This document shows, in pieces, positions 44,594-54,175 of a stretch of DNA of 64,000 nucleotides. The number at the start of each line of letters is the position of its first letter. Position 1 is the stretch's first letter. The DNA is from Saccopteryx bilineata. Its lineage: Eukaryota > Chordata > Mammalia > Chiroptera > Emballonuridae. The position numbers and the translations under genes were made by a program. The notes beneath the pieces are model-generated. The model did no database searches and was not told where the DNA came from. It saw nothing but the letters and a program-made list of their open reading frames with translations. The DNA lies in the NCBI RefSeq assembly GCF_036850765.1, contig NC_089491.1, positions 87,762,740-87,826,739 on the forward strand, read 5' to 3'.

Positions 44594-44660
44594 ATGCTGT
44601 CTTACCAGATTCCTAATTTGGAAGATAAAAGTCTTCCTTAAGTTATCTGAAGATCATTTT

Positions 44661-45068
44661 TTTTTTTTTTTTTTGTAACAGAGACAGAGAGAGGGACAGA
44701 TAGGGACAGACAGACAGGAAGGAGAAATATGAGAAGCATCAATTCTTCATTGCAGTTCCTTAGTCTCCTTAATTGTTCATTGATTGCTTTCTCATATGTG
44801 CCTTGACCAGGGGTCTACAGCAGAGCAAGTGATCTCTTGCTCAAGCCAGCAACCTTGGGCTCAAGCCTGCAACTTTGGGCTTCAAGCCAGTGACATCTGA
44901 GCTCAAGCCAGCAACCATGGGGTCATGTCTATGATCCCACACTCAAGCCAGTGACCCCGTGCTCAAGTTCATGAGCCTGTGCTCAAGCCTGTGACCTCGG
45001 GGTTTCAAACCTGGGTCCTCCATGACCCATTCCAACACTGTATCCACTGTGCTAACTGCCTGGTCAGG
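44661..45068 (-). mobile_element. tRNA-derived bat SINE, type B, with expanded internal phrases
   Basis: Antisense, 408 bp, longer than other type B copies (about 330-355). The 'CTCAAGCCAGCAACC'-like phrase recurs about eight times between 44,830 and 45,000, so the extra length is internal phrase duplication. CTGAAGATCATTTT / CTGATGATCACCTT flank it. Confidence 0.92.
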
Positions 45069-45189
45069 CTGATGATCACCTTTCAAAGGATCTATCCCAC
45101 CCAGTCACCAAAACTGGAATACAGTGACCTCAACAAAACCTGTCTTATTCACACCACACTCCAGACTAATAATAACATTTCTCAGTTTT

Positions 45190-45310
45190 TCTAAATTTGA
45201 ATTTTATTTCATTGAAAAATTTATTGAATGTCTACTATCTGCTGGGAATTGCTTTAGCTTCTGTAGGCAATAGTGAACCAAACAGTTAAAAAAAATACTG
45301 TTCTTATAGA
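45190..45310. mobile_element. L2/MIR-like ancient repeat fragment
   Basis: 'TTATTGAATGTCTACTATCTGCTGGG', 'GGCAATAGTGAACCAAACAG', 'TTCTTATAGAGCTTACATTG' follow a common mammalian L2-type 3' region. Confidence 0.55.
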
Positions 45311-46505
45311 GCTTACATTGTCTATCTTCAGCCACATGTAAATATTTCTTCAAGTACTCTGAGCATCAATGTTGCAATATAAAAACTCACTCAAGTAATA
45401 ATGGGATCAGCATTCTACTAAGTAACCTGTTTTTATAGCTCTTTCTTTGAATTTACTAAACTGATAAAGCTTTTGGTACTATGTGGTCATTTCTTAAGAA
45501 AGATATTGAAATTAGGTCATGTTTGTCAAATATTTTTAGAGCAGGTGCATCCTAAACCATGATATACTAATCATGAGAACCAGTGTGTCAGTATAGTTGT
45601 TTCTTATTACAGTATTCTGAAAAGCCCAAAATAAGTAATGTATGAAACTTACATTTTATCCAACTGAAATGGTTGGCATTGGCCAAAAACACTAAAGTTA
45701 TATTAATCTTTGAAAATTAAAACTGATCATCTCCCTTTATTATATGAATTTAAGAAAGAGTCATATGAAAATAAATAATTAAGAAGACATTTAAAATCAA
45801 AAGACATGGAAAATAACCCACGTGAATGTGTCCTGGGAATAGGGCATTTGTATTTTTCAGATGTTCCAGGACAGTGTAGGCTGTCAGAATATTGTGTGAG
45901 ACCACACGCAGGATTCTGCCTTGGAAAATTCCCTTAGCATTCCACTAAATGAAAGGTAAAGAGAAAAATTGTTTATTACTTCTTAATAAAAGAAGATTGC
46001 AGGTATACTTTATTTTTGAAGTGCAAAAGAAAAGAAAACAAAAATTATAAAATGACTAAACATGTTACAGTGGGATATGTATATGATTTGAGACTGAACG
46101 TCTGCTTATTTATATTCTACTAAATATAGAAAAAGCAAGAAATATCCTGTTTTAAGAAGTAAAATTTAAAATTAATAAATTAAATCAGATGTTAAATATA
46201 TAGATCCTAAAATAAGATATTAATGTTAAGTAGAAACTCTAGGGGCAGCCTATGGATGGAAATCTATGAAGTCTAAAATATCTTTTTTCTCATCTCTCCT
46301 CCAATGTGTATAGTCGTGGCCTTGAGAGCTGTTAAGGGCTGTGCCAGGATGACTTGGGACCCATGGTTAACCCTCTGAAGCATGTCCTGCTGTGAATCAA
46401 TGCACCCTTGTGATCAGTTGACTACTTCCCTTATGGTTAGTAACTTCTTCCAAATTTTTCATGTATATATGTATAATATATATAAATATTATACATATAA
46501 ATACA
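45311..46505. other. No feature recognised
   Basis: AT-rich unique-looking sequence. 46,460-46,511 is a TA-rich near-palindrome. Confidence 0.5.
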
Positions 46506-46509
46506 TATA

Positions 46510-46996
46510 TACTTTTTGCTTCCACTGCTGCATTGGTGCCCAAGAAAAAAGCTTGTGGCCAAGAGGGGAAAAGGAAGAAGCAGGTTCTGAAGTTTGCACC
46601 CACCTTGTAGAAGATGGAATCACGGCTGCTGCCAATTCTGAGCAGTTTCTTCAGGATAGAAAGAATCAAAGTTAGTGGAAAAGCTGGGAATCTTGTTGGA
46701 GAGGTTATATCCATTAAAAGAAGCAAGAGCAAGATCATGGCCACTTCAGAGGTGACTGTTCCCCAAAAGGTATTTGAAATATCTCATCAAAAAATATTTG
46801 AAGGAGAATAATCCACATGACTGGTTTGTGTAGTTGCTAACAGCAAAGAGAGTTATAAATTACATTACTTTCAGATAAACCAGGATGAAGAAGAGGAGGA
46901 AGATGAGAATTATAACTCATTTATCTGGTCCATTTTATATGGGTTCTTGAATAAAACCCAGGAACCAAAAAAATAAATAAAAAATTAAAAAACCCA
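46510..46996 (+). pseudogene. RPL22: RPL22 processed pseudogene (60S ribosomal protein L22)
   Basis: Intronless copy of the L22 mRNA. Readable segments in order are KKQVLKF (about 46,572-46,592), VEDGI (46,607-46,621), EQFLQ (46,639-46,653), KAGNLVGEV (46,680-46,706), RSKSKI (46,717-46,735), [10 protein letters not shown] (around 46,835-46,862) and a run of acidic codons ending the frame (46,886-46,910). The 3' UTR follows, with AATAAA at about 46,949-46,954 and an A-rich tail. The usual initiator ATG is replaced (CATTGG at 46,531), and at least two frameshifts and several stops break the frame. RSKSKI and KKQVLKF fit RPL22 better than the paralogue RPL22L1. L22 is a non-essential large-subunit protein, and this copy is dead. 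Confidence 0.88.
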
Positions 46997-47440
46997 CACA
47001 TACAATAGTACACATAGAAATCATGACAGGGTGAAGTTGTACTCTTCTTCTTTTACAACAATGCTTCCTCCTCCATTCCTACCTTACCTATTAAGGGAAG
47101 TAATATCAACAACCTAATACACCTATTTTCCTATTTTTTTCCATTCTTATATAATATCCCTTTGTAATCATAGTTTTTGTTATAGTATATACACAGTTTT
47201 CCTTGCATAAATCTCTTTTAGTCATCTCCTAGAATTAAAATTCATTCCTCCTAAGAGCTGTGCAATATTGTGTGGTGTGTAGCTGAGGTTGGGAAGCATG
47301 GTTACAGTAATACTCCCTTGATTTGGAAACATTTTCTTTTACTGATTATTAAAAAGTAATGCTACAATTCTAGAAATGGCTTTATAAACTGGTACTTTTA
47401 TTTCTATGAAATAAGTTCCCAACTGTGAAATTGATTAAAG
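46997..47440. other. No feature recognised
   Basis: Unique-looking sequence between the pseudogene tail and the TTTA tract. Confidence 0.5.
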
Positions 47441-47443
47441 AAT

Positions 47444-47478
<35 letters not shown>

Positions 47479-47479
47479 T
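47441..47479. repeat. (TTTA)n microsatellite, left block
   Basis: About nine TTTA units immediately before a SINE. A second block follows the SINE at 47,845-47,893. Confidence 0.9.
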
Positions 47480-47844
47480 TGTACTTTTCTGAAGCTGGAA
47501 ACGGGGAGGCAGTCAGACAGACTCCCGCATACGCCCGACCGGGATCCACCCAGCATGCCCATCAGGGGGCGATGCTCTGCCCATCTGGGGAATCACTCTG
47601 TCGCGACCAGAGCCACTCTAATGCCTGGGGCAGAGGCCAAGGAGCCATCCCCAGCGCCCGAGCGGGCCATCTTTTGCTCCAATGGAGCTTCGACTGTGGG
47701 AGGGGAAAAGAGAGACAGAGAGGAAGGAGAGGGGGAGGGGTGGAGAAGCAGATGGTGCTTCTCCTGTGTGCCCTGACCGGGAATCGAATCCGGGACTTCC
47801 GCACGCCAGGCCAACGCTCTACCACTGAGCCAACCGGCCAGGGC
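47480..47844 (-). mobile_element. tRNA-derived bat SINE, type A, within a TTTA tract
   Basis: Antisense, well preserved: 'GTACTTTTCTGAAGCTGGAAACGGGG', 'GCGATGCTCTGCCC', purine tract, 'GGGAATCGAATCCGGGAC', head ending CCGGCCAGGGCC. TTTA repeats lie on both sides, so the target duplication cannot be told from the repeat. Confidence 0.93.
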
Positions 47845-47845
47845 C

Positions 47846-47892
<47 letters not shown>

Positions 47893-47893
47893 T
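47845..47893. repeat. (TTTA)n microsatellite, right block
   Basis: About twelve TTTA units, probably the T-rich tail of the old SINE that follows; tail expansion may have seeded the tract. Confidence 0.9.
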
Positions 47894-48612
47894 CTGAGTG
47901 AAGGGGAGATAGCAAGGCAGATTTCCCCATGCACCTGGATCAGGATCCAGCCAGCAGCCTCCTCTAGGGCTGATGCTTGAGTACTAAGTGACTCTCAATG
48001 CCTGAGGTTGATGCACTCCAACACAGCCATCCTCAATGTCTAGGGCCATGCTTGAATCAATGAAGCCACTGGATGTAGGAGGAGAACAAGGAGAGAAGAG
48101 GGATAAGAAGGGGGGAAGAAGCACATGGGTGCTTCTCCTGTGTGTCTTTTTTTTTTTTTTTTTGTATTTTTCTGAAGCTGGAAATGGGGAGAGACAGTCA
48201 GACAGACTCCCGCATGCTCCCGACCGGGATCCACCCGGCATGCCCACCAGGGGCGACGCTCTGCCCACCAGGGGGCGATGCTCTGCTGTGACCAGACCCA
48301 CTTCAGCGCCTGGGGCAGAGGCCAAGGAGCCATCCCCAGCGCCCAGGCCATCTTTGCTCCAATGGAGCCTCGCTGCAGGAGGGGAAGAGAAAGACAGAGG
48401 GGAATGAGAGGGGGAGGGGTGGAGAAGCAGATGGGCGCTTCTCCTGTGTGCCCTCGCCGGGAATCGAACCCGGGACTTCCGCACGCCAGGCCAATGCTCT
48501 ACCACTGAGCCAACTGGCCAGGGCCTCTCCTGTGTGTCTTGACTGGAAATGGAACCCAGGACATCCATATGCCAGGTTGATGTGCTATCCACTGAGGTAT
48601 CAGGCAGGGCCC
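47894..48612 (-). mobile_element. Old tRNA-derived SINE, type A, split by a younger one
   Basis: Left part 47,894-48,148 ('GTGAAGGGGAGATAGCAAGG', 'CACATGGGTGCTTCTCC'). Right part 48,541-48,612 (reversed B box 'GGAAATGGAACCCAGG', head ending 'ATCAGGCAGGGCCC'). The younger SINE at 48,149-48,525 interrupts it. Confidence 0.88.
48149..48525 (-). mobile_element. Young tRNA-derived SINE, type A, inside an older SINE
   Basis: T17 tail, 'GTATTTTTCTGAAGCTGG', paired 'CCACCAGGGGGCGATGCTC'-type units, 'GGGAATCGAACCCGGGAC', head ending 'CAACTGGCCAGGGCC'. TCTCCTGTGTGTCTT at 48,134-48,148 and exactly again at 48,526-48,540. Confidence 0.95.
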
Positions 48613-49936
48613 ATAGCTTTTATTTTAGTAGGTGCTGTTAGGTTACTTCCAAAGAGAAGATATGAATAGACAATTCTTTCATCAACATAGGAAAATACCT
48701 GTGAGTCTGCGTAGACTCAGTCTTGCTGCAGCAACTAACAGTCCTGAAATTCCAAGAACCAACAAAATAAACTTTTATTTTCATTCACACAAAATCAGAT
48801 GTGAGCACTGGTAATTTTCTGAGCGAATGGTCCTTTGCAAAGTATCTCAGGCTTCTTTGAGTTTTGGAGTGTCATCTCAACAATCATATGGAAGCCCCAA
48901 TCTTGTGATATCTCATCCACAGGCATGATAGCAGATGAAAAGGGGAAACAGGTTCAGCAAAGGCAAGTAAGCACTTTGATACAGAATCCACAAATATTCA
49001 TACTGCCTGCTGATTAGCCAGAACTAGTCCTCTGACAGTGCTACCCTGCAAAGGGGCGAGGGAGTGCAATCCTTTGTGTCTAGTAGGAGAGAAGGTATGA
49101 GTGAGTGTACACCAGGTGTCTCCATTACAGCATCTTTTGCTCCATATCCTCTCTATAATAGGTACTTGACATTTTTCATACTTTGCAAATTTGAAGGGTT
49201 TAAATGGTAACTTAAATAACTTAATTTACATTCCCCTAATATGACCTTAAACATTTTATCATATGCTAATTGCAAATTTCAATTTGTTCTTCAGTGAATT
49301 GTCTCTTCATATCTTTTGCTCATTGTCTGGTCCGATTCTTCCTTTCCAGTCTTATTTCTCACTTTTCCTGTCAGAAAGCCTATTGCTACTCATTGATTTC
49401 TTAATTGTCTCTAAATATTTAATGTCGAGCTATACCATTTCTGTGCATATGTTTATGCTCTTAATCTTCCATTGAATTTCTTTCCCTCTCTCTCTTCCAC
49501 ATTTATCTGAGTCCCTTCAATATTAAAGGCCCAACAAAAGGCACACATCTTCACCCAAATATTCCTATGCTCACAAGACTTTCATAAATATCCTGCCTCC
49601 TTTGGAGAACTGGGGATTTCTTGTTTTTCCCAGTAAACTAGCTTTCAAAACACCTTTCTTTCTTTATATAATGAAAATTCTGCTTTGTTTTGTTGACAGA
49701 ATAAAGGGTCAAATTTTAAATTAAAGAAAAAATCTAAGAAATCTAAGAGCCAACATAGGGTTCCTGGGACCTGGTGAATCAGTTACTTAACTGATTGTGT
49801 TGTGTTGTTGCTTTGGTTTCCTTAGCATGAGCACTGTAATTCTCACAAGAATACCAAGTTGATCCAATACTTATCAGACATCTGCTATTTAAGTGAGCAA
49901 AAGTGAATGGGTACCATGAGAGCATTTGAGGCTGAA
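48613..49936. other. No gene; worn LINE-1 piece near 49,195-49,330
   Basis: Around 49,205-49,330 antisense L1 ORF2-end text is faintly readable ('CATTTTATCATATGC', 'TGTTCTTCAGTGAATTGTCTC', 'ATCTTTTGCTCATTGTC'). The rest, up to the provirus, has no recognised feature. Confidence 0.5.
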
Positions 49937-49942
49937 GTGGGC
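49937..49942. repeat. Target-site duplication of the provirus, left copy
   Basis: GTGGGC, repeated at 62,729-62,734 directly outside the right LTR. Six bases is the length usual for betaretroviral integration. Confidence 0.85.
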
Positions 49943-50399
49943 TGTTGTAGACTGCAAGTGGCAAAGAGCCTTTATAAATTTGAGGCTTAACAAAAGGCTA
50001 AATTCTCCCCCCACCACCTCCATATTGGCTATATGCTGAGTATTTGCACCCACTTCACTTGATTGCTTAAGTTGCTCAAAGCAATTTACATGCCCTTCCT
50101 CTCACTCTTTGTTTGTTCAGATGTTGGTTAATTTTGCTTATGCATAGTGAGGGGATTCCTGTTTATGCCTTGGGAGAGTTCCTGTTTTTGCCTCAAATGT
50201 GTAACTTTGTATCAAGGACTTCCTTGTTTTGCATATGGCTATATAATAAAGCAAACTGGGGCTATGGGGCACTCGGATTTTGCCATCAGCTTTCAAGAGG
50301 CCTCCCAATCCCATCCTTTATTCTTAATGAGTTTGTTTTCTTAAATTCACACTGTTCTCACTCAAGACCCAGAATTACGAGCTGCCCTGGTCCATGGCA
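49943..50399 (+). repeat. Provirus 5' LTR (457 bp)
   Basis: It begins TGTTGTAG and ends ATGGCA (TG...CA). A TATA-like/AATAAA cluster lies at 50,240-50,250. By hand count about 39 positions differ from the 3' LTR (roughly 8-9%), an old but not ancient copy. Confidence 0.92.
50240..50250 (+). promoter_or_regulatory. LTR TATA box overlapping a poly(A) signal
   Basis: TATATAATAAA combines a TATA motif and AATAAA within 11 bp; identical in the 3' LTR (62,569-62,579). Overlap of the two is seen in short betaretroviral LTRs. Confidence 0.6.
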
Positions 50400-50401
50400 A
50401 G

Positions 50402-50419
50402 TGGCACCCAAACAGGGAC
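50402..50419 (+). other. Primer-binding site, Lys-tRNA type
   Basis: TGGCACCCAAACAGGGAC, two bases after the LTR end. It differs from the 3' end complement of tRNA-Lys3 at two positions, both explained by CpG decay (CG to CA). Confidence 0.85.
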
Positions 50420-50523
50420 TTGAGTACGAGAAAACTAAACTAAAGGCAGGTGATGGAACTCCCTCATTGTGCACAGTGAGGAAAGAAGGCTTTTGGGGAG
50501 AGTATAATCAGGAGTAAAAAAAT

Positions 50524-50799
50524 ATGGTACAATTAGGGCCAAACCTTTTTGTAAGAATACTTATGCAGCTAAAATGCTTTTTGCAATATGTTCATGACGT
50601 GTGCCCATGGTTCCTGGAGGAGGGAATGGTTATTTCTGCTACAGGAGAACAAGTAGGTAAAGCTCTGGGAAAGCAGTGGTGTGAGGAGACTGTGGTCGGA
50701 GGAGTAAAAGTGGCAGTCTCTCTGGCAGTTGGTGCTGTATTTTGCGGCTTGGGGGCTGTAGGACAGTGTGGCTGCCTCTGGTTCTCTCCAGCTGCTTAG
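50524..50799 (+). pseudogene. gag: Betaretroviral gag remnant, matrix N-terminus
   Basis: A frame of 91 codons beginning 125 bp after the primer site. The stretch with C-P-W-F-L-E-E-G at about residues 27-34 has the spacing and wording of a betaretroviral matrix protein N-terminal domain, which directs capsid assembly and membrane targeting. The initiator reads ATG-GTA, so the Gly needed for myristoylation is replaced by Val. After about residue 50 the resemblance fades into unrelated sequence. No capsid or nucleocapsid region is recognisable before the protease, so most of gag is deleted or decayed. Confidence 0.65.
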
Positions 50800-51735
50800 T
50801 CTGCCACTCAGTTGAAGTTGAGGTAGGGGAGAAATCTCAGCATAGTCAACTTGAACTGCCGATTATAGCAACTATAGAATTTGAGAATGAATAGGAGACT
50901 CAGGTATTAGGAACATTACAGCTTTTCCTCTTATGGTCTGATTTTCTTTAATGTTTTAACTACAATCTTCTGAACTATCATCTGGTTTCTTTCTTATTCT
51001 TTGCCTGGAAATTGAGTCAGGGGACCTGTGTTGGATCTGACTATAGAAAATATCCCAGCAGCTGCCAAAAGGGGAAATTTTATTTAGCCCCATCCTTCAG
51101 TTCCACTCTCAAAAAATGCCCTGACTAAAATCAGGCAGGCATCTTTCTAATCTGGTAGTGCTCTGAAATCCTGGGTTTCTCTCTGGTTTGTCTGGTTTGT
51201 CTAATTCTTGTTTCTGTTTAGTCTTTGTTTAATGTTGTCTAAAATGTGTCTGTTTTTAAGGCCTGAATTAAGTTCTTGCATGCAAAAATTGGAAATGCCA
51301 GTCTAATATTGAAAAAATAAAATGATTTTAGAATTTGTAAGGAGTACTCATCTAAATTTAAATAGAATAGAATGTAGATCCTTAAGATTTACTAATTTGG
51401 TTAGTGCATTGTGAGGCATGTTCAGAGTTAGGAGCCAAACAGCAATTTAAATATTAGGGTTAATCAAAGTTATATGTTATACTTGTGGGTTTTTTTTTTT
51501 TTTTTGCATAAATTGTCTTGTTTATGTGTAAGGCTATACTCAGGTAGGTAAAAGGAATGGAGCAAAATTAAGCAGGGCTTTAATAAGTCATTTCAAGAAT
51601 TTGTCTCAAGCTGCTTCAAGCAGTATGAAGAATAGTATAAGGATGTTAATTCTGCTTCTCAGGCCACATCCTGCAAAAGGGACCCCGAGAGAATTGAGGA
51701 TTTGGCTTCTCTGATTTTGCGTATTGGATTCAAAA
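50800..51735. other. Decayed gag/leader interval of the provirus
   Basis: No frame here shows capsid (major homology region) or zinc-knuckle motifs. It contains a T16 run at 51,488-51,504. Either decayed gag or non-retroviral filler. Confidence 0.5.
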
Positions 51736-52207
51736 GATAGATCAGGAATGCCCTAAAATGGAACTAATAATACAAGTGCATGAATTTAAAGAACTTTTAG
51801 ATACTGGAGCTGATATATCCATTATTGCTAAGCTACATTGGCTTCCTTCCTGTCCCACTTATGCAGCAGCCACAGAATTACAAGGTATAGGGCAGAGTAA
51901 ATCCCTTCAATAAAGCTCTAGTTTTTTACAATGGGAAGACAAAGAAGGTCATTCTGAACTTTTTCAGTCTTATATATTCCCTAGATTGCCAGTTAATTTG
52001 TGGGGTAGAGATGTTTTGAAAAATATGGGAGTGTTGCTCATCAGTCCTAATAGTTTAGTCAGTATATCAAGCTTTAACACAGAGGACTTGGTAGCTCCTG
52101 CTACCCCAATAATGCACTGTGCAGACCCAATTACATGGAAATTAGATAATCCTGTATGGGTAGACCAATGGCCCTTTTCTCAGAAGAAACTTAAGGCAGC
52201 TGCTTGA
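51736..52207 (+). pseudogene. pro: Betaretroviral protease remnant
   Basis: Aspartic protease that processes Gag and Pol. The active-site triad L-L-D-T-G-A is intact (D-T-G-A at 51,800-51,811), followed by D-I-S-I-I. The C-terminal helix signature N-L-W-G-R-D is at about 51,995-52,012. A TAA after LQ (near 51,912) and TGA at 52,205 interrupt the frame. The G-patch extension usual for this genus is not found, and the sequence passes directly into RT in the same frame, so the pro-pol junction is probably deleted. Confidence 0.85.
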
Positions 52208-52960
52208 TTGGTACAAGAGCAGTTACAGCTTGAGCACAATGAACCTTCTAATAGCCCAAGGAATATGCCTATATTTGTTATTAAAAAGAAATCAGGAAAC
52301 TGGACTCTATTACAAGATTTGAGAGCAATAAATAAGACTGGAAATTATGGGTCCTCTCCAGCTAGGACTCCCTTCTTCTACTGCTATTCCATGGAATTTT
52401 TACCTTGTAATTATTGACTTGAAGGATTGCTTTTTCATTATTCCATTAAACCCTCATAATTGCAAGCATTTTGCACTCAATGTTCCTTCATTTAATTTCC
52501 AGGCTCCAATGGGGTGACACCAGTAGCCTCAAGGTATGGCTAATAGTCCTACCTTGTGCCAAAAATATGTTGCTCAAGGTATCTCTCCAGTAAAAAAGCA
52601 GCATCCTAAGGCGTACATAATTCATTATATGGATGATATTCGTATTGCTCATCCAGATAAAGACACTGGGTTGACCATTTTGCAACAATAGAATATTCTT
52701 TGAAAGAATCAGGACTTTATATAGCTCCTGAAAAGGTGAGCAATCTTTACCTTTCTCTTATTTAGGACAAATTATCGAGGGACAAGGAATTCGTCCACAA
52801 AAATTAGAAATCAGGACAGATCATTTGCAAACTTTAAATGATTTCCAGAAATTATTAGGAGACATTAATTAGCTTAGATATTCCTTGAAATTAACTACCG
52901 GGAAACTGTAGTCACTTTTTAATATTCTTGGAGACTTGGCTGAACCAGCTTTTCCTCGGC
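52085..52960 (+). pseudogene. pol: Betaretroviral reverse transcriptase remnant
   Basis: RT copies the viral RNA into DNA. W-K-L-D-N-P-V-W-V-D-Q-W-P at about 52,136-52,175 starts the domain. [10 protein letters not shown] near 52,275-52,305 and D-L-R-A-I-N-K-T near 52,318-52,342 mark the fingers, and Y-M-D-D (52,626-52,637) is the catalytic site, in a different frame from the start. Several frameshifts (around 52,355-52,420, 52,500-52,560, 52,690 and 52,740) and stops break it. The catalytic motif A region (D-L-K-D-C-F near 52,420-52,437) is readable. Confidence 0.85.
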
Positions 52961-53169
52961 TACTTACAGCTGCAGGGTAGCAAGCTTTAAAGCTTATAGA
53001 AAAAGCCTTGCAACAAGCACAACTAAAATGCAAAAATCCTGAAGCATCAATTGCCTTACTAATTTGTCCTTTGAGTTACACTCCAATGGGATTATTGTGG
53101 CAAGCTCCAGGTCCTATTGCATGGATTCATTTAGCTGTTACTTCTAAGAAAGTTTTATCTCTGTATTTT

Positions 53170-53720
53170 GATCTTGTCATCTCCTTAATTATCAAGGGGG
53201 GTATGTGACTCTTACATCTTATAGGTTCTGAGCCTCAAATTATTGTTATTCCTTTTCAAAGGATCAACAACAATGGCTCTGGGAAACTTCCAATAAATGG
53301 CAAATTGCTTTTGCAAATTTTACAGGCCACATTGATTCTCACTACCCAGCTGATAAAATTGTTCAATTTTCATTAATTACTACATTTGTCTTTCCTAAGA
53401 CAATTGTTAATGAGCCCATTCTTGAAGCATCTACAGTCTTTACTGATGGGTCCAGTCCAGGAATAGCAGGCTTAATAATCTATGGACAAGTTTATACTGA
53501 AACAGTCACCTTTAAATCAGCTCAAAGAGTAGAATTACATGCCATTATCATGGCTTTTCAGCATTTTCCATGTTCCTCCTTTAATTAGCAAATATTTACT
53601 TATGGTTGTTTCTACTATAGACATTGCTGTCTTAGGGACAACTGCTAATAAGAAACTATTTTATCAATTTTTCCTTCTTCAAAGACTTATACATCAACAT
53701 AGAGCTCCATGTTTTATAGA
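53170..53720 (+). pseudogene. pol: Betaretroviral RNase H remnant
   Basis: RNase H degrades the RNA strand of the RNA:DNA hybrid. F-T-D-G-S at 53,439-53,453 holds the first catalytic Asp. R-V-E-L-H-A-I at 53,528-53,548 holds the catalytic Glu. A D-I-A-V segment near 53,620 is in a shifted frame. Frameshifts occur upstream (around 53,210-53,290) and after 53,570. Confidence 0.75.
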
Positions 53721-53739
53721 ACATATTTGAGCTCACTTC

Positions 53740-54174
53740 ATGCCCCCTGGAACTTTAGCCCTTGTTAATCAAGCTACCCAAAAGAAAATTATTGGAATAA
53801 CCATGACAGATCAAGCAATCCAGTCTCATACTATTCATCACCAGAATGCTGCAGCCTTGAGTAAACAGTTTCAACTTTCTCAGGAAGCAGCATGGCAGAT
53901 TGTTCAATCCTGTCCAAGGTGTCCTATACTACAATCTGTCCCTTCATTTGGAATTAACCCTCGAGAACTCCTAACAGGACAATCTTGGCAAATGAATGTT
54001 ACTCATATACTTTCATTTGGCAAACAGTCCTTTATCCACATTAGAGTAGATACTTATTCTGGATTTATAGTAGCTTCTGCCAGAACAAGGAAGGCCGCTA
54101 AGCATGTTTTAGCTCACTGTCTCTATGCACTTTCTACTATTGGACTTCCTAAACTGATTAAAACTGACAATACT
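53740..54174 (+). pseudogene. pol: Betaretroviral integrase, N-terminal and first half of the core
   Basis: Integrase joins viral DNA to host DNA. The zinc-binding region is complete: His codons in S-H-T-I-H-H (53,827-53,841) and C-P-R-C (53,911-53,922). The core begins W-Q-M-N-V-T-H-I; the position normally holding the first catalytic Asp reads Asn (AAT, 53,995-53,997). V-D-T-Y-S-G-F follows at 54,046-54,066. The second Asp in K-T-D-N (54,166-54,168) is present. The frame is open for 171 codons but only because it runs into the inserted L1, which cuts it eight bases after that Asp codon; the continuation is at 60,631. Confidence 0.88.
54161..54174. repeat. Target-site duplication, left copy, of the L1 inside the provirus
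   Basis: AAACTGACAATACT here and AAACTTGACAATAT at about 60,630-60,643. The copies are diverged (one inserted base and one substitution) but are plainly the same integrase codons repeated. Confidence 0.8.
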
Positions 54175-54175
54175 C

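Noticed and set aside
47984..48592. 202-codon minus-strand open frame
   Set aside because: Entirely SINE sequence, including the tRNA-like heads.
50113..50517. 134-codon plus-strand open frame
   Set aside because: Lies in the 5' LTR and runs through the primer-binding site; its 3' LTR counterpart is shorter and broken.
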